Positions 36,205 to 45,380 are shown, numbered from the stretch's first letter. The stretch is 51,176 nucleotides of DNA from Candidatus Nomurabacteria bacterium RIFCSPLOWO2_12_FULL_40_42 (GCA_001786195.1 MFVS01000024.1:1-51176), one strand, 5' to 3'. The notes: generated by a model not told the origin, from the letters alone. A program made the numbers and translations.

Positions 36205-37623
36205 ATGTCAGACAAAAAAGCGATAAAAATAAAAACCCAAAAGAAGCAGCAGACGAATTGGAAAAAGTTTTGGAAACTCGGGGCGGAAGAATTCAATACC
36301 CAATTTTTCGGCGTTACCGAAGAAGGCGAATTGACTATCCGCGAAGGAAATTATATCTACAACTTAAACGATATTGTCAAGAAATATGGCACGCCGACAG
36401 AGATCGTTTTTCCCTTCATTCTCGAAGAACGTTTGGAAGATCTGCACGATTATTTCCTGGCATATATGAAGATTGGCGGCTATAAAGGTAAATTTTATTA
36501 TCACTATCCGATGAAGGTAAACCAAAATAAGGAATTTATCATGCCGCTTATTTCCGAGGGGGCGCATATGGAAGTGGGTTCCGTGAATGAATTATGGCTA
36601 GTTAAGAAACTTTGGGAAGGAGAAAAATTTTACTCCAAGCTTCGCGTTCTGTGCAATGGTCCGAAGACCGATGTCTATATAAAACTCATCGAGGAGCTTC
36701 GCTTGAAGAATTTAAGCATCATTCCGATTATCGAAGATGAGCACGAACTCGAACGCCTGGTGAAGTATAAAGGCGATGTCGGCATCCGGGTGAACCTAGA
36801 CACCAAGGCGGACACTCACTGGGATAAGAAAGTAGATCGTTTCGGTTTTTTTTCCAAAGAACTTCTAGATCTGCCGAAAATGAGAAATTTGAAACTTTTG
36901 CACTACCATATAGGCTCGCAAATCACTTCAGGGAAAAGCGTTTTGGAGCCAATCGAAGAAGCCATGAATTTATATATTAAGCTTCAAAAAAATCAGCCGA
37001 GTCTCGACACTCTCGATATCGGCGGCGGGTTCGGTATTCCTTACGAAAAAAAACCTTTTTATAATGCCAAAAAGATGTCGGAAAAAATTGTGAAGCTTTT
37101 AAAAAAAATGAGCGACGAAGCCGGTATCCGGCACCCAAACCTGGCTGTGGAGTGGGGAAGATACATCGTCGCCCCGGCGCAGATCACCATTTATAGAGTG
37201 ATTGCCGAGAAGCCAATCCCGAAGGCGAACGCCAAAAGTTGGTATGTCATTGACGGTAGTTTCATGAATGATCTCTTGGATACTTGGGCGATCCATCAAA
37301 AGTGGCACGTGGTGCCAGTCAACAACGCTAACACTCGGGCCTTTAAAAGCGTCTGGCTTGCCGGAAGCTCCTGCGATTCGGATGATAAATATACTGCCGG
37401 CGGTAATTATGTCCTCATGCCCAAGTTGAAAAAAGGCGAGCCGCAATACCTTGCCTTTTTTGACACCGGCGCTTATCAAGACGCGCTCGCTTCGCATCAC
37501 TGCCTGCTTTCCTCTCCAGCCAAGCTGATCGCGCAGGACGGAAATATAAAAATTGCGAGGAAGCGCGAATCGGCCGAATCGATCAGTAAACTTTTCGGCT
37601 GGAGCAACGGGGACCATAAGTAA
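36205..37623 (+). CDS. Arginine decarboxylase-like PLP enzyme (SpeA branch)
   Basis: 472 aa, fold type III (alanine racemase-like barrel plus beta domain). YPMKVNQNKEF holds the PLP lysine and matches the SpeA YPIKVNQ motif; HYHIGSQI, DIGGGFGIPY and SSCDSDDKY follow. Biosynthetic SpeA is about 630-660 aa, so this protein lacks some domains. It probably decarboxylates arginine or a related basic amino acid for polyamine synthesis. No other polyamine gene is in the window. Basic N-terminal tail (KKAIKIKTQKKQQ). Confidence 0.8.
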   Translation: MSDKKAIKIKTQKKQQTNWKKFWKLGAEEFNTQFFGVTEEGELTIREGNYIYNLNDIVKKYGTPTEIVFPFILEERLEDLHDYFLAYMKIGGYKGKFYYHYPMKVNQNKEFIMPLISEGAHMEVGSVNELWLVKKLWEGEKFYSKLRVLCNGPKTDVYIKLIEELRLKNLSIIPIIEDEHELERLVKYKGDVGIRVNLDTKADTHWDKKVDRFGFFSKELLDLPKMRNLKLLHYHIGSQITSGKSVLEPIEEAMNLYIKLQKNQPSLDTLDIGGGFGIPYEKKPFYNAKKMSEKIVKLLKKMSDEAGIRHPNLAVEWGRYIVAPAQITIYRVIAEKPIPKANAKSWYVIDGSFMNDLLDTWAIHQKWHVVPVNNANTRAFKSVWLAGSSCDSDDKYTAGGNYVLMPKLKKGEPQYLAFFDTGAYQDALASHHCLLSSPAKLIAQDGNIKIARKRESAESISKLFGWSNGDHK

Positions 37624-37663
37624 ATTAGGTGTTAGGGTCTAACGGCTAGGTTCTAGAAAACAT

Positions 37664-38122
37664 ATGAAAAAAAATTTCGCTATAGTTGTAATTTTTTTTA
37701 TAGTTTTTATTACTCTTAAAAGTTCACCTCACCCCTTAGCCCCTCTCCGAAACTCGGAGAGGGGTTGGGGAGAGGTCAAAATTGCCGGGCAAAATGTAAA
37801 AGTGGAACTAGCGATGACTCCGGAAGAACAGGCGCTAGGTCTTTCGGGACGGGATGAATTAAAAGAAGACGAAGGGATGCTATTTGTTTTTTCTCAACCC
37901 GGAAATTACCCCTTTTGGATGAAGGATATGAATTTCGAAATAGATATTATCTGGATTAGTGAAGATAAAAGAGTAATTTATATAAAAAAAGATGCCAGGC
38001 CGGAATCGTATCCAGAAATTTATGGGCCAGAAAATAGCGTCAAATATGTCTTAGAAGTTGTTTCTGGTTTTTCCGATAAAAATGATTTGCAAGTGGGGGA
38101 TGGGGTTCTATTTACTTACTAA
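37664..38122 (+). CDS. DUF192 family exported protein
   Basis: 152 aa. N-terminal hydrophobic helix (FAIVVIFFIVFITL; signal peptide or anchor), then the DUF192 domain: VELAMTPEEQALGLSGRDELKEDEGMLFVF, PFWMKDMNFEIDIIWI, and KYVLEVVSGFSDKN. Function of the family is unknown; it is a small beta-barrel found mostly outside the membrane. A palindromic element (37725-37777) is inserted exactly between the membrane helix and the domain. Confidence 0.88.
   Translation: MKKNFAIVVIFFIVFITLKSSPHPLAPLRNSERGWGEVKIAGQNVKVELAMTPEEQALGLSGRDELKEDEGMLFVFSQPGNYPFWMKDMNFEIDIIWISEDKRVIYIKKDARPESYPEIYGPENSVKYVLEVVSGFSDKNDLQVGDGVLFTY
37725..37777. repeat. Palindromic insert in the DUF192 gene
   Basis: CCCCTCTCCGA-AAC-TCGGAGAGGGG with CACCTCACCCCTTAG / TTGGGGAGAGGT flanks; frame kept. 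Confidence 0.85.
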
Positions 38123-38138
38123 AATTTTGTAGTATAAT
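38111..38138 (+). promoter_or_regulatory. Promoter of rnpB
   Basis: TTTACT, 16 bp, TATAAT (38133-38138); predicted start 38145 equals the first base of helix P1. Confidence 0.7.
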
Positions 38139-38144
38139 GTAGTT

Positions 38145-38478
38145 GGTCCTGTATTAGATAGCTACTCCGACTTCGGTCGGGGAGGAAAGTCCGAACACGC
38201 AGTTTCGACCTTGGGTCGGAATTAAACGTAGCGGGTAACGCCCGCCATCCGCAAGGATTGAGGTGAGAACAGTGACGAATCCCTCACCAATTGTTAAATT
38301 GGTGAGGGGGTGAAACGGCAAAATCCTTACGCGCGTGCAAGATCGTGTTCCCTCACCAGTTTAACTTAAACTGGTGAGGGAGAGAATCGCTTGACCCTGA
38401 GAGTAATTGAAGGGCTAGATAAATTGCTATCGTCCGACTTTGGTCGGACTACAAAATTCGGCTTATAGATACAAGACC
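38145..38478 (+). ncRNA. rnpB: RNase P RNA, type A
   Basis: Catalytic RNA that matures the 5' end of tRNAs. Diagnostic conserved regions: GAGGAAAGTCCGAACAC near the 5' end and GGGCTAGATAAATTGC plus TTCGGCTTATAGAT near the 3' end. The ends pair as helix P1 (GGTCCTGTAT / ATACAAGACC). Two hairpins with nearly the same stem end (CCCTCACCA...TGGTGAGGG) occur at 38281-38308 and 38350-38380 and are unusual. Followed by a strong terminator. Confidence 0.93.
38281..38380. repeat. Two related palindromes within rnpB
   Basis: CCCTCACCAATT-GTTA-AATTGGTGAGGG and CCCTCACCAGTTTAA-C-TTAAACTGGTGAGGG. They share 9 bp at the stem base and differ in the tip. Confidence 0.85.
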
Positions 38479-38487
38479 AAGAACATG

Positions 38488-38515
38488 AAAAATCCTCTCG
38501 CAAGAGAGGGTTTTT
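38488..38515 (+). terminator. Rho-independent terminator of rnpB
   Basis: CCTCTC-GCAA-GAGAGG stem flanked by AAAAA and TTTTT. Confidence 0.9.
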
Positions 38516-38524
38516 CTATTGAGC

Positions 38525-38553
38525 TTGCATTAATTTTTAAACTATGCTATGCT
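38525..38553 (+). promoter_or_regulatory. Promoter of candidate small RNA
   Basis: TTGCAT (38525-38530), 17 bp, TGC-TATGCT (38548-38553); start near 38560. Confidence 0.7.
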
Positions 38554-38559
38554 CACTCC

Positions 38560-38645
38560 GTGAGTGTGAGGTTACACTGACGTCATCTCGCGTTTATCGT
38601 AAACAACATAAGTGCCGCAAAAAACACCGGAAGGTGTTTTTTGTT
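38560..38645 (+). ncRNA. Candidate small noncoding RNA, unknown
   Basis: About 85 nt with its own promoter and a strong terminator. A short hairpin CACTCCGTGAGTG lies at the 5' end, then a single-stranded-looking stretch, then the terminator hairpin. There is no ORF longer than a few codons. It does not show the SRP RNA core or a tmRNA tag. Trans-acting RNA, or a 5' regulator that ends transcription before the ATPase gene, are both possible. Confidence 0.6.
38619..38642 (+). terminator. Terminator with GGAA tetraloop
   Basis: AAAAAACACC-GGAA-GGTGTTTTTT, perfect 10-bp stem. Confidence 0.9.
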
Positions 38646-38721
38646 TCATGCTAACAATTTTTTGATTTTAGACAAGACTTGTATTAGCAAAACGACCTCT
38701 TTTATTATAAAATAGTGCTAT

Positions 38722-40803
38722 ATGGCGGACTTACCTGAAATACCCATAAATAAAGAAATTACATATCTTGGCATCACCACTTATCGAGACAAGAATCAGC
38801 TCTTTGGCATAAAGCGCAAAGATCGGCGTCAGCATGTTTATATTCTCGGAAAATCCGGTACTGGTAAATCCGTCCTGATGTTCAACATGATTATCCAGAA
38901 CATCAAAAACGGCGACGGAGTCTGTATGGTGGATCCGCATGGCGAAAATGTCGAAGCTGTCCTTTCGGCTATTCCGCCGGAGCGTATCAAGGATGTGGTT
39001 TATTTCAATCCGGCCGATGCCGATCACCACATCGGTTTTAATGTTTTGGAATTGATCGATCCGCAATACAAGCACTTGGTGGCCTCGGGACTCATGGGAA
39101 TTTTTACGAAAATTTGGGCCAACGCCTGGAGTGCCCGAATGGAATACATTTTGAATAATGCGATTCTGGCGCTCCTCGATACACCGGGCACGACACTCCT
39201 CGGTATTCCACGTATGCTGGTGGATAAAGATTATCGCCAAAAAATAATTTCCAATTTGAAAGATCCGGTCATCAAAGCTTTCTGGGTGCACGAATACGAA
39301 GCTTGGCAGGATAAATTTCGAAATGAAGCCATCGCGCCGATCCAAAACAAAGTCGGGCAGTTTCTTTCGACTTCGATCATCCGCAATGTCGTCGGCCAAT
39401 CCAAGAGCACGATCAATATCTTTGACATGATGAACGAAAAGAAAATTTTCTTAGTGAATGTTTCCAAGGGGCGTATCGGCGAGGATAATTCCGGCCTTCT
39501 CGGTGGAATGATTATCACCAAAATTCAGCTGGCGGCCATGGAGCGGGTGCGTATTCCCGAAGAATCCCGCCAGGATTTTTACCTGTATGTCGATGAATTC
39601 CAAAATTTCGTAACCGATGCCTTTGCCGGCATTTTGTCGGAAGCTAGAAAATATCGATTGAACTTGACGGTGGCGCACCAGTATACCGCCCAGCTGGTGG
39701 TGGACAAAAGCTCTGCGGTGCGCGACGCGGTTTTCGGCAACGTCGGCACGATGATTGTTTTTCGAGTCGGCGCCGATGATGCGGAATTTTTGGAGTCCGA
39801 ATTTGATCCGGAATTTACGCCGCAGGACTTGGTGAATTTGCCGAACTATAAAATTTATTTGAAACTCATGATTGATGGCGTGACCTCTCGCCCTTTTTCT
39901 TCGAAAACTCTGCCGCCCTTGGTTCACTCCGGCGATAAAAAAATTGAAGAGGCTGTGATTAAATCATCCCGGGCGCTGTATTGCCGGCCAAAGGAAGTGG
40001 TGGAAAGAGAAATTAATGATTGGAGCGGAATGTCTTTGGGCAATGAGGGGGATACCGGGAGCGGAATCTTGGAAAAATTTCCGGTCATCTGTTCAAATTG
40101 TAAAAAAGAAACGACGGTACCCTTCAAGCCGGAACCCGGGCGCCCCGTTTACTGCAAGGACTGCATCGCGAAAATAAAGTCCGGAGAAATAAAAGTTACC
40201 AAGGGATCGGAAAATCAGATCAAGCACGACGAAGTCACTTTCTTCAAACCACTCTCGGATCTTGGAATCGAATTCGAACGGAAATATAAAGGCCATGTGG
40301 AAGAAGAGAACCGGCATCCGGAGCGAGCGTATACTCATGTTAAGGACATTCCAGTTGCACCAAAGCGACCGGGTATATTGGGAGCTATTAAAAAAGTCTT
40401 TACTTCATCGACACCGCAAGCTAAAGTAAATATTCCTCCAAAACAACCACTAAAGCCTGCCCGTCCGACAGGCGGGTCTGCCCGCCCAAGCGGGGCGAAT
40501 ACTGTTTTGCGGGAAGTTTTAAATAAAATAAAAAAGCCGCAACTTTCGCCCAAGGTAGATTCAGTTAATGTTCCGCCGTCGGTTTCCTTGGATACACTCA
40601 AAAATAAAATAAAAGAATCCGCGCCCGCAAGCCATTCCAAAGACCGCGCCGCAAGTCCGGAAGAGATGAATAAATTGAAGGATTTAATCTCCAAAAAAGT
40701 AGAAAATAAAAAAGAAGAAACTACTCCACCTCCGACACTTTCCCCTATACTCAAAAATCCAAAAGAAGTTCCGGAAGATGTGTTAAGAAAAATATTAGAA
40801 TGA
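38722..40803 (+). CDS. VirD4/TraD-like ATPase with zinc ribbon
   Basis: 693 aa. Walker A GKSGTGKS at about residues 43-50, Walker B FYLYVDEFQNF at about 286-296, and VAHQYTAQL behind it, as in TraM-recognition/TraD-type coupling ATPases. There is no membrane segment, unlike conjugative TraD, so it is a soluble ring ATPase that could move DNA or protein at the membrane through partners. Residues about 456-480 form a zinc ribbon (CSNCKKETTVPFKPEPGRP, CKDC), and the rest is a K/P-rich disordered tail. Its stop overlaps the start of the Cys-rich protein (ATGA), which ties the two together. Confidence 0.9.
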   Translation: MADLPEIPINKEITYLGITTYRDKNQLFGIKRKDRRQHVYILGKSGTGKSVLMFNMIIQNIKNGDGVCMVDPHGENVEAVLSAIPPERIKDVVYFNPADADHHIGFNVLELIDPQYKHLVASGLMGIFTKIWANAWSARMEYILNNAILALLDTPGTTLLGIPRMLVDKDYRQKIISNLKDPVIKAFWVHEYEAWQDKFRNEAIAPIQNKVGQFLSTSIIRNVVGQSKSTINIFDMMNEKKIFLVNVSKGRIGEDNSGLLGGMIITKIQLAAMERVRIPEESRQDFYLYVDEFQNFVTDAFAGILSEARKYRLNLTVAHQYTAQLVVDKSSAVRDAVFGNVGTMIVFRVGADDAEFLESEFDPEFTPQDLVNLPNYKIYLKLMIDGVTSRPFSSKTLPPLVHSGDKKIEEAVIKSSRALYCRPKEVVEREINDWSGMSLGNEGDTGSGILEKFPVICSNCKKETTVPFKPEPGRPVYCKDCIAKIKSGEIKVTKGSENQIKHDEVTFFKPLSDLGIEFERKYKGHVEEENRHPERAYTHVKDIPVAPKRPGILGAIKKVFTSSTPQAKVNIPPKQPLKPARPTGGSARPSGANTVLREVLNKIKKPQLSPKVDSVNVPPSVSLDTLKNKIKESAPASHSKDRAASPEEMNKLKDLISKKVENKKEETTPPPTLSPILKNPKEVPEDVLRKILE

Positions 40804-42470
40804 ATCAAGAAACTAAACAGTGTAAAAAATGTAATCAAGATTTTATTTTAGATTCGGACGATCTGGGTTTTTACGAGAAGATGAAAGTGCCACCACCGAA
40901 AGTCTGTCCTGACTGTCGTTTCAAAATGCGGGCAATGTTCAGAAACGAGATCGTTCTTTATAACCGCATTTGCGAAATGTGCGAAAAATCCACGATTTCA
41001 ATGTATGGGTCGAAATCCCCCTATACTATTTATTGCAAAGATTGCTGGCTCTCTGAAAAGTGGGATCCATTTTCTTATGGAAAAGATTATGATCCCCAAA
41101 AGCCATTTTTTGAACAGATGAAAGAGTTGATGTCGCGCGTTCCAAAAGCGGGAATTTTTGCATCCGAAGATGTTGGCCCAAATATAAATAGCGAGTATAC
41201 CAATTTTGCAGGGGGAAATAAAAATTGCTATTTCATTTTTAATTCAGGACCTAATAATGAAGAATGCGCTTATTCTCGCGGATTAATTTTATGTCGTGAA
41301 GTGCTAGACTCGTATTTTTCAAACAAGACGGAAAAGATCTATGAAGCGATAAATGTAAATTTAAGTTCTGGAATTGTATGGGCTCAGAATTCAGATAATT
41401 GTATTGATTCCGCTTTTCTTTTAAATTGCTCCAATTGCCATAATTGTTTTGGCTGTGTGAATTTACGTCATAAATCGTACCATTTTTTCAACCAACCATT
41501 ATTAAGAGACGAATATCAAAAAAGGATATCGGAAATTATTGGAAGTTATAAAAATATGGAGAAATTTCGGGTCCAGTTTGAAGAATTTTCAATGCGTTTT
41601 CCAAGAAAAGAAAATAACAATTTGAAAAATGAGAATGTTTCCGGAGATTATATTTTTGAATCAAAAAACTGTCACAATTCATATGAAATATCTTTTTGCG
41701 AGGATTCCAAATTTCTTTTTTCAAACAAACGTACAAAGAATTGTTACGATTTAATCGGTCATGGCCGAAGAAGCGAGTTATTATTAGAATGTGTTGCTGT
41801 GGGGACTTCAAGCGATGTCATTGGTTCATGGTGGAGTACTGGATCTCATGATGTTTATTATTCCTTTGCTTTGCGTTCTTGTGAGTATTGCTTCGGGTGC
41901 GATAGCGTCAGAAATGGTAAATATGTGATTTTAAACAAGCGATATAACAAAGAAGAATATGAAAGGATTCGCTTACAAATTATCGCTGAGTTGAAAGAAA
42001 AAAATTTATATGGTCTTTATTTTCCATCCGAGCTAGCGCCTTTTGCCTATAACGAAACAATCGCCCAAGACAATTTTCCGCTCTCCAAAGAAGAAGCGAT
42101 AACGCAAGGTTTTCGCTGGGAAGATGATATCCAAAAAACGGAAGGGAAGGAGACGATGGAGCCCGAAAAAATTCCAGATCATATCAAAGATGTGCTGGAT
42201 TCTATCACCAGTGAAATTTTAAGATGTGTAGATTGCAATCGAAATTATAAAATCATTGCGCAAGAACTTTTGTTTTATAGAAAAATGAATCTTCCGATAC
42301 CCCGGAAATGTTTTTACTGCCGGCACCAAGACCGCATTACCCGCCGCGGGCCGTATAAATTCTGGAATCGCAATTGCGCTAAGTGCGAAAAAGAAATCAC
42401 CACGAATTATTCTCCCAACCGGCCGGAAATAGTATACTGTGAAAAGTGTTACCAGCAGGAAGTTTACTGA
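40800..42470 (+). CDS. Cys-rich zinc-ribbon protein, paralog 1
   Basis: 556 aa with over 40 Cys. Order: N-terminal zinc ribbon (CKKCNQDF...FYEKMKVPPPKVCPDCR), a second knuckle (CEMC...YCKDCW), two central modules with the signature C..C.NCFGCVNLR.K.Y...N and SCEYCFGCDSVRNGKYVILN(K)RY(N)KEEYE, and a C-terminal ribbon pair (CVDC...CFYCRHQDR and CAKCEK...YCEKCYQQEVY). No catalytic domain is seen. A similar family is repeated in many CPR genomes, function unknown. Possibly a metal-rich scaffold or nucleic-acid binder working with the ATPase it overlaps. Confidence 0.8.
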   Translation: MNQETKQCKKCNQDFILDSDDLGFYEKMKVPPPKVCPDCRFKMRAMFRNEIVLYNRICEMCEKSTISMYGSKSPYTIYCKDCWLSEKWDPFSYGKDYDPQKPFFEQMKELMSRVPKAGIFASEDVGPNINSEYTNFAGGNKNCYFIFNSGPNNEECAYSRGLILCREVLDSYFSNKTEKIYEAINVNLSSGIVWAQNSDNCIDSAFLLNCSNCHNCFGCVNLRHKSYHFFNQPLLRDEYQKRISEIIGSYKNMEKFRVQFEEFSMRFPRKENNNLKNENVSGDYIFESKNCHNSYEISFCEDSKFLFSNKRTKNCYDLIGHGRRSELLLECVAVGTSSDVIGSWWSTGSHDVYYSFALRSCEYCFGCDSVRNGKYVILNKRYNKEEYERIRLQIIAELKEKNLYGLYFPSELAPFAYNETIAQDNFPLSKEEAITQGFRWEDDIQKTEGKETMEPEKIPDHIKDVLDSITSEILRCVDCNRNYKIIAQELLFYRKMNLPIPRKCFYCRHQDRITRRGPYKFWNRNCAKCEKEITTNYSPNRPEIVYCEKCYQQEVY

Positions 42471-42544
42471 AGATCCACGCCAGATTAGTATCAGCGTACT
42501 ATGAGTATATGAAAAATGTTGACGAAAACCGAATATGCCAGAAC

Positions 42545-42703
42545 CCCGAACGAAAGCAAAGCTTCGTACGGGGCAGGCTGCAAAAAAATTATGAAATATA
42601 AATCACAAAATGTAGTGTGTCAGAATTGTAAGGTTAGCTTCACAATCGATCCGGAGGATTTTAATTTTTACGAGAAAATCAAAGTCCCGCCGCCGACCTT
42701 TTG
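42545..42703 (+). repeat. Long direct repeat, copy 1
   Basis: 159 bp matching 45222-45380 with one mismatch. It covers about 46 bp upstream and the first 37 codons of paralogs 2 and 3, and begins with a palindrome CCCGAACGAA-AGCAAAGC-TTCGTACGGG. Confidence 0.92.
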
Positions 42704-44356
42704 TCCGCTTTGCCGAGCGCAGAGGCGGATGGCTTTCAGGAATGAGCGGAAACTTTTTAAAGTCAAAGATCATTTTACCGGAGAAGATATTTTTTCTACC
42801 TATCCAGCAGAAAGCGGAAGGAAAATAATTACTCGCGAAGAATGGTTTGGGGACAATTGGGATCTAATGGAATATGGAGCTTCGTATGATTTTTCCAGAA
42901 ATTTTTTTGAACAGCTGATGGAACTTCAGAAAAAAGTGCCCATGTATAATTTCAATGTTATAAGAATGGTCAACAGCCCTTATTCTTTCAATGCCACGGC
43001 GCTCAAAAATTGCTATCTCTTATGCAACTCCAATAGTTCAGAAGATTGTATGTATGGCAATGCGGTGGATTTTTCCAAAGATTGTGTGGATAATTCTCAT
43101 ATAAATCATTCTGAGCGGTGTTATGAATCTTTTTGGTTGGAGAATTGTTACCAATGCTATTTTACTACTAGGTCTATGGAATCCAGAAATCTTTATTTCT
43201 GCAGAGGTTGTGTGGGATGTAGTGATTGTTTTGGTTGTACCAATCTACGTAGTACTTCTTATTGCATTTTTAACCAAAATTATTCCAAAGAAGAATATTA
43301 CGAAAAAATAAAAAGTATGCAACTCGATACTTTTTCCGGAAACAAAAAAGCCAGGGAAAAAGCTCGAGCATTTTGGGATACGCAACCTGTCAAATATCAT
43401 CAAGGACTTAAAAATTTAAATTCAACCGGTTCTTATGTCACAAACTGCAAAAATGTTAATGACAGCTACCTGGTTCGAGAAAGTGAAAATATGCGTTATT
43501 GTCAATACCTGCAAGTGCCTAAAAATAAGGATAATTATGATGTCACAAATTGGGGAGAATATATTGAACTGTGCTATGAAACAATAGAGTGCGGGGAAAA
43601 TTCTTATAATAATAAATTTTCCAGAAATTGCTGGCCGGCTTGTAAGCACAATGAATATTGTATGGATAATTTTAGCTCCTCGGATTGTTTCGGTTGCGTG
43701 GGATTAAAGAAAAAACAATATTGTATTTTGAATAAACAATACACTAAGGAAGAATACGAAAAAATGGTAGAAAAAATTAAAAAAAATATGGATGAAATGC
43801 CTTATGTTGATGCACAAGGTTTGGTCTACAAATATGGCGAGTTTTTTCCTATAGAACTCTCACCGTTCGGATACAACAATTCGTTAGCGGTTCAACATTT
43901 CCCAATGACTCAAGAAGAGGCGCAAGATAAAAAGTATCCTTGGATAGAAGTGGGAAGGGGAGAATACAACATCACTAAAAAAGCGCGCGAACTTCCCGAT
44001 TCAATCAATGAAGTTTCAGATCAAATATTAAAAGAAGTGATTGAATGCGAAAATTGCAAAAATGCTTATCGTATATTAGAAAATGAATTAATTTTTTACG
44101 CAAAGAAAAACTGCCGCTTCCACGAATGTGCAATGAATGCAGACATGAGCGCAGAATAGAGGATAGGCTGAAATTGCATTTATATGAAAGGTCTTGTATG
44201 TGTGCTGGAACTATTGACTCAACCAATACATACAAAAATACTGTTTCCCATATCCACAAAGATTCTCCTTGTGCGGAAAAATTCAAAACTGGATATGCGC
44301 CAGGTCAACCAGAAATTGTCTACTGTGAAAAGTGTTATCAGCAGGAGGTTTACTAG
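42591..44356 (+). pseudogene. Cys-rich zinc-ribbon protein, paralog 2, frameshifted
   Basis: Starts at ATG 42591 (same start as paralog 3; the track start at 42516 is further upstream). It keeps the N-terminal ribbon, the CFGCTNLRSTSYCIFNQNYSKEEY and CFGCVGLKKKQYCILNKQYTKEEYE modules and ELSPFGYNNS. At 44106-44110 an A5 run seems one base short: the frame ends as ...KKNCRFHECAMN, whereas adding one A gives KKKLPLPRMCNECRHERR and continues to the conserved end CEKCYQQEVY at 44356. So it is a recent frameshift, a sequencing error in a homopolymer, or programmed slippage. All other regions look intact. Confidence 0.85.
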
Positions 44357-44383
44357 CCTTTGGCTAGTGTATTAAAATACGAA

Positions 44384-44428
44384 GATAGCATAATGGCAGC
44401 GGTCGCTGCCATTATGCTATCTTGAGTT
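44384..44428 (+). terminator. Long hairpin terminator between paralog 2 and rsmE
   Basis: 18-bp perfect stem GATAGCATAATGGCAGCG with loop GT and its complement, followed by TTGAGTTTTTTTTG. A smaller hairpin CTAGCC-TTT-GGCTAG lies just before, at 44353-44367. The convergent layout means it may also serve rsmE. Confidence 0.8.
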
Positions 44429-44449
44429 TTTTTTGTTTGCCGTAAATTC

Positions 44450-45160
44450 TTAGATTCCATGAACTGCGCGATAAGTCGCCACGATGGCTGCGGTAACGCC
44501 CGTGAGAATGAGTGATCCAAGGGAAGCGACAGAGAAGCCGCAATCTTTTGCCAATTCTATTTCTCGCTCGGTGAAGCCGCCTTCCGGTCCGATAAAAATG
44601 CTCACATTTTTTGCATTTTTACCTGCCCCGTTCTTTTCGGGGTCGGGTATGTATTCTTTCGCTCCCGGGTGAAAAATAATTTTTTCGCCTTCTGCTTTTT
44701 TAAGCGTGTCTTCAAAATTTAAAATAGGGGAGATGGTCGGCGTGAAATTTTGTCCGCATTGCTCGCTCGCTTCCAAAATTATTTTCTCCAAGCGGGGAAG
44801 ATTCAAGCCGGTTTTGATCGTTCGCTCGGTGATGATCGGCGTGATAGAGGAGACTCCACACTCGACCGCTTTTTGCGCCGCTAATTCAAAATTTTCTTTT
44901 TTGAGAATTGCTAAATACAAATGCACTTTCTTAGCAATTTCTTTTTCCGTATGTACTTCCAAAACCTGGCCAGTGATTTTTTCTTGGTAAATTTTATCTA
45001 GCCGAACTTTGGCGCTTTGACCCCTCCCATCTCCAAGAATTACCAAATCGTCAACTTTAAGCTCCAAAACGTCCTTTATTTGCTTGATAATTTTGTTATC
45101 TTTGATTTCTATCTCCTGTTTCTGTAAGTCGAAATTTCCAATAAACCTGTGTAATTTCAT
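44450..45160 (-). CDS. rsmE: 16S rRNA (uracil-1498 N3) methyltransferase
   Basis: 236 aa, normal length. SPOUT methyltransferase: N-terminal PUA-like part (HRFIGNFDLQ...HLYLAILKKENFELAAQKAVECGVSSITPIITERT) and knot motif FIGPEGGFTEREIELAKDCGFSVASLG. The next conserved piece, usually LG..ILRTETA, reads LGSLILTGVTAA, a change in the SAM-binding loop. The minus-strand TATCAT 7 nt before the ATG gives a leaderless start. It lies between paralogs 2 and 3 of the Cys-rich family, in the opposite direction. Confidence 0.92.
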   Translation of the reverse strand: MKLHRFIGNFDLQKQEIEIKDNKIIKQIKDVLELKVDDLVILGDGRGQSAKVRLDKIYQEKITGQVLEVHTEKEIAKKVHLYLAILKKENFELAAQKAVECGVSSITPIITERTIKTGLNLPRLEKIILEASEQCGQNFTPTISPILNFEDTLKKAEGEKIIFHPGAKEYIPDPEKNGAGKNAKNVSIFIGPEGGFTEREIELAKDCGFSVASLGSLILTGVTAAIVATYRAVHGI

Positions 45161-45221
45161 AATTTATATGATACACTTTTAGAGCAAAGATTCAAAATAT
45201 ATGGAAACTAGAAACTGCCAT

Positions 45222-45380
45222 CCCGAACGAAAGCAAAGCTTCGTACGGGGCAGGCTGCAAAAAAATTATGAAATATAAATCACAAAATGTAGTGTGTCAG
45301 AATTGTAAGGTTAGCTTCATAATCGATCCGGAGGATTTTAATTTTTACGAGAAAATCAAAGTCCCGCCGCCGACCTTTTG
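45222..45380 (+). repeat. Long direct repeat, copy 2
   Basis: Partner of 42545-42703. Confidence 0.92.

Noticed and set aside
38560-38645. SRP (4.5S) RNA or tmRNA
   Set aside because: The conserved SRP helix 8 core (GGTCAGG...GGAAGGAAGCAGC) is absent, as is a tag reading frame; only the GGAA terminator loop is superficially similar.
42471-42590. Upstream start (42516) for paralog 2
   Set aside because: Paralog 3 shares the DNA from 42545 on and starts at the ATG equal to 42591; upstream codons translate a palindromic repeat.
44126-44356. Separate small zinc protein
   Set aside because: Its sequence continues paralog 2 after a one-base frameshift and aligns with the ends of paralogs 1 and 3.
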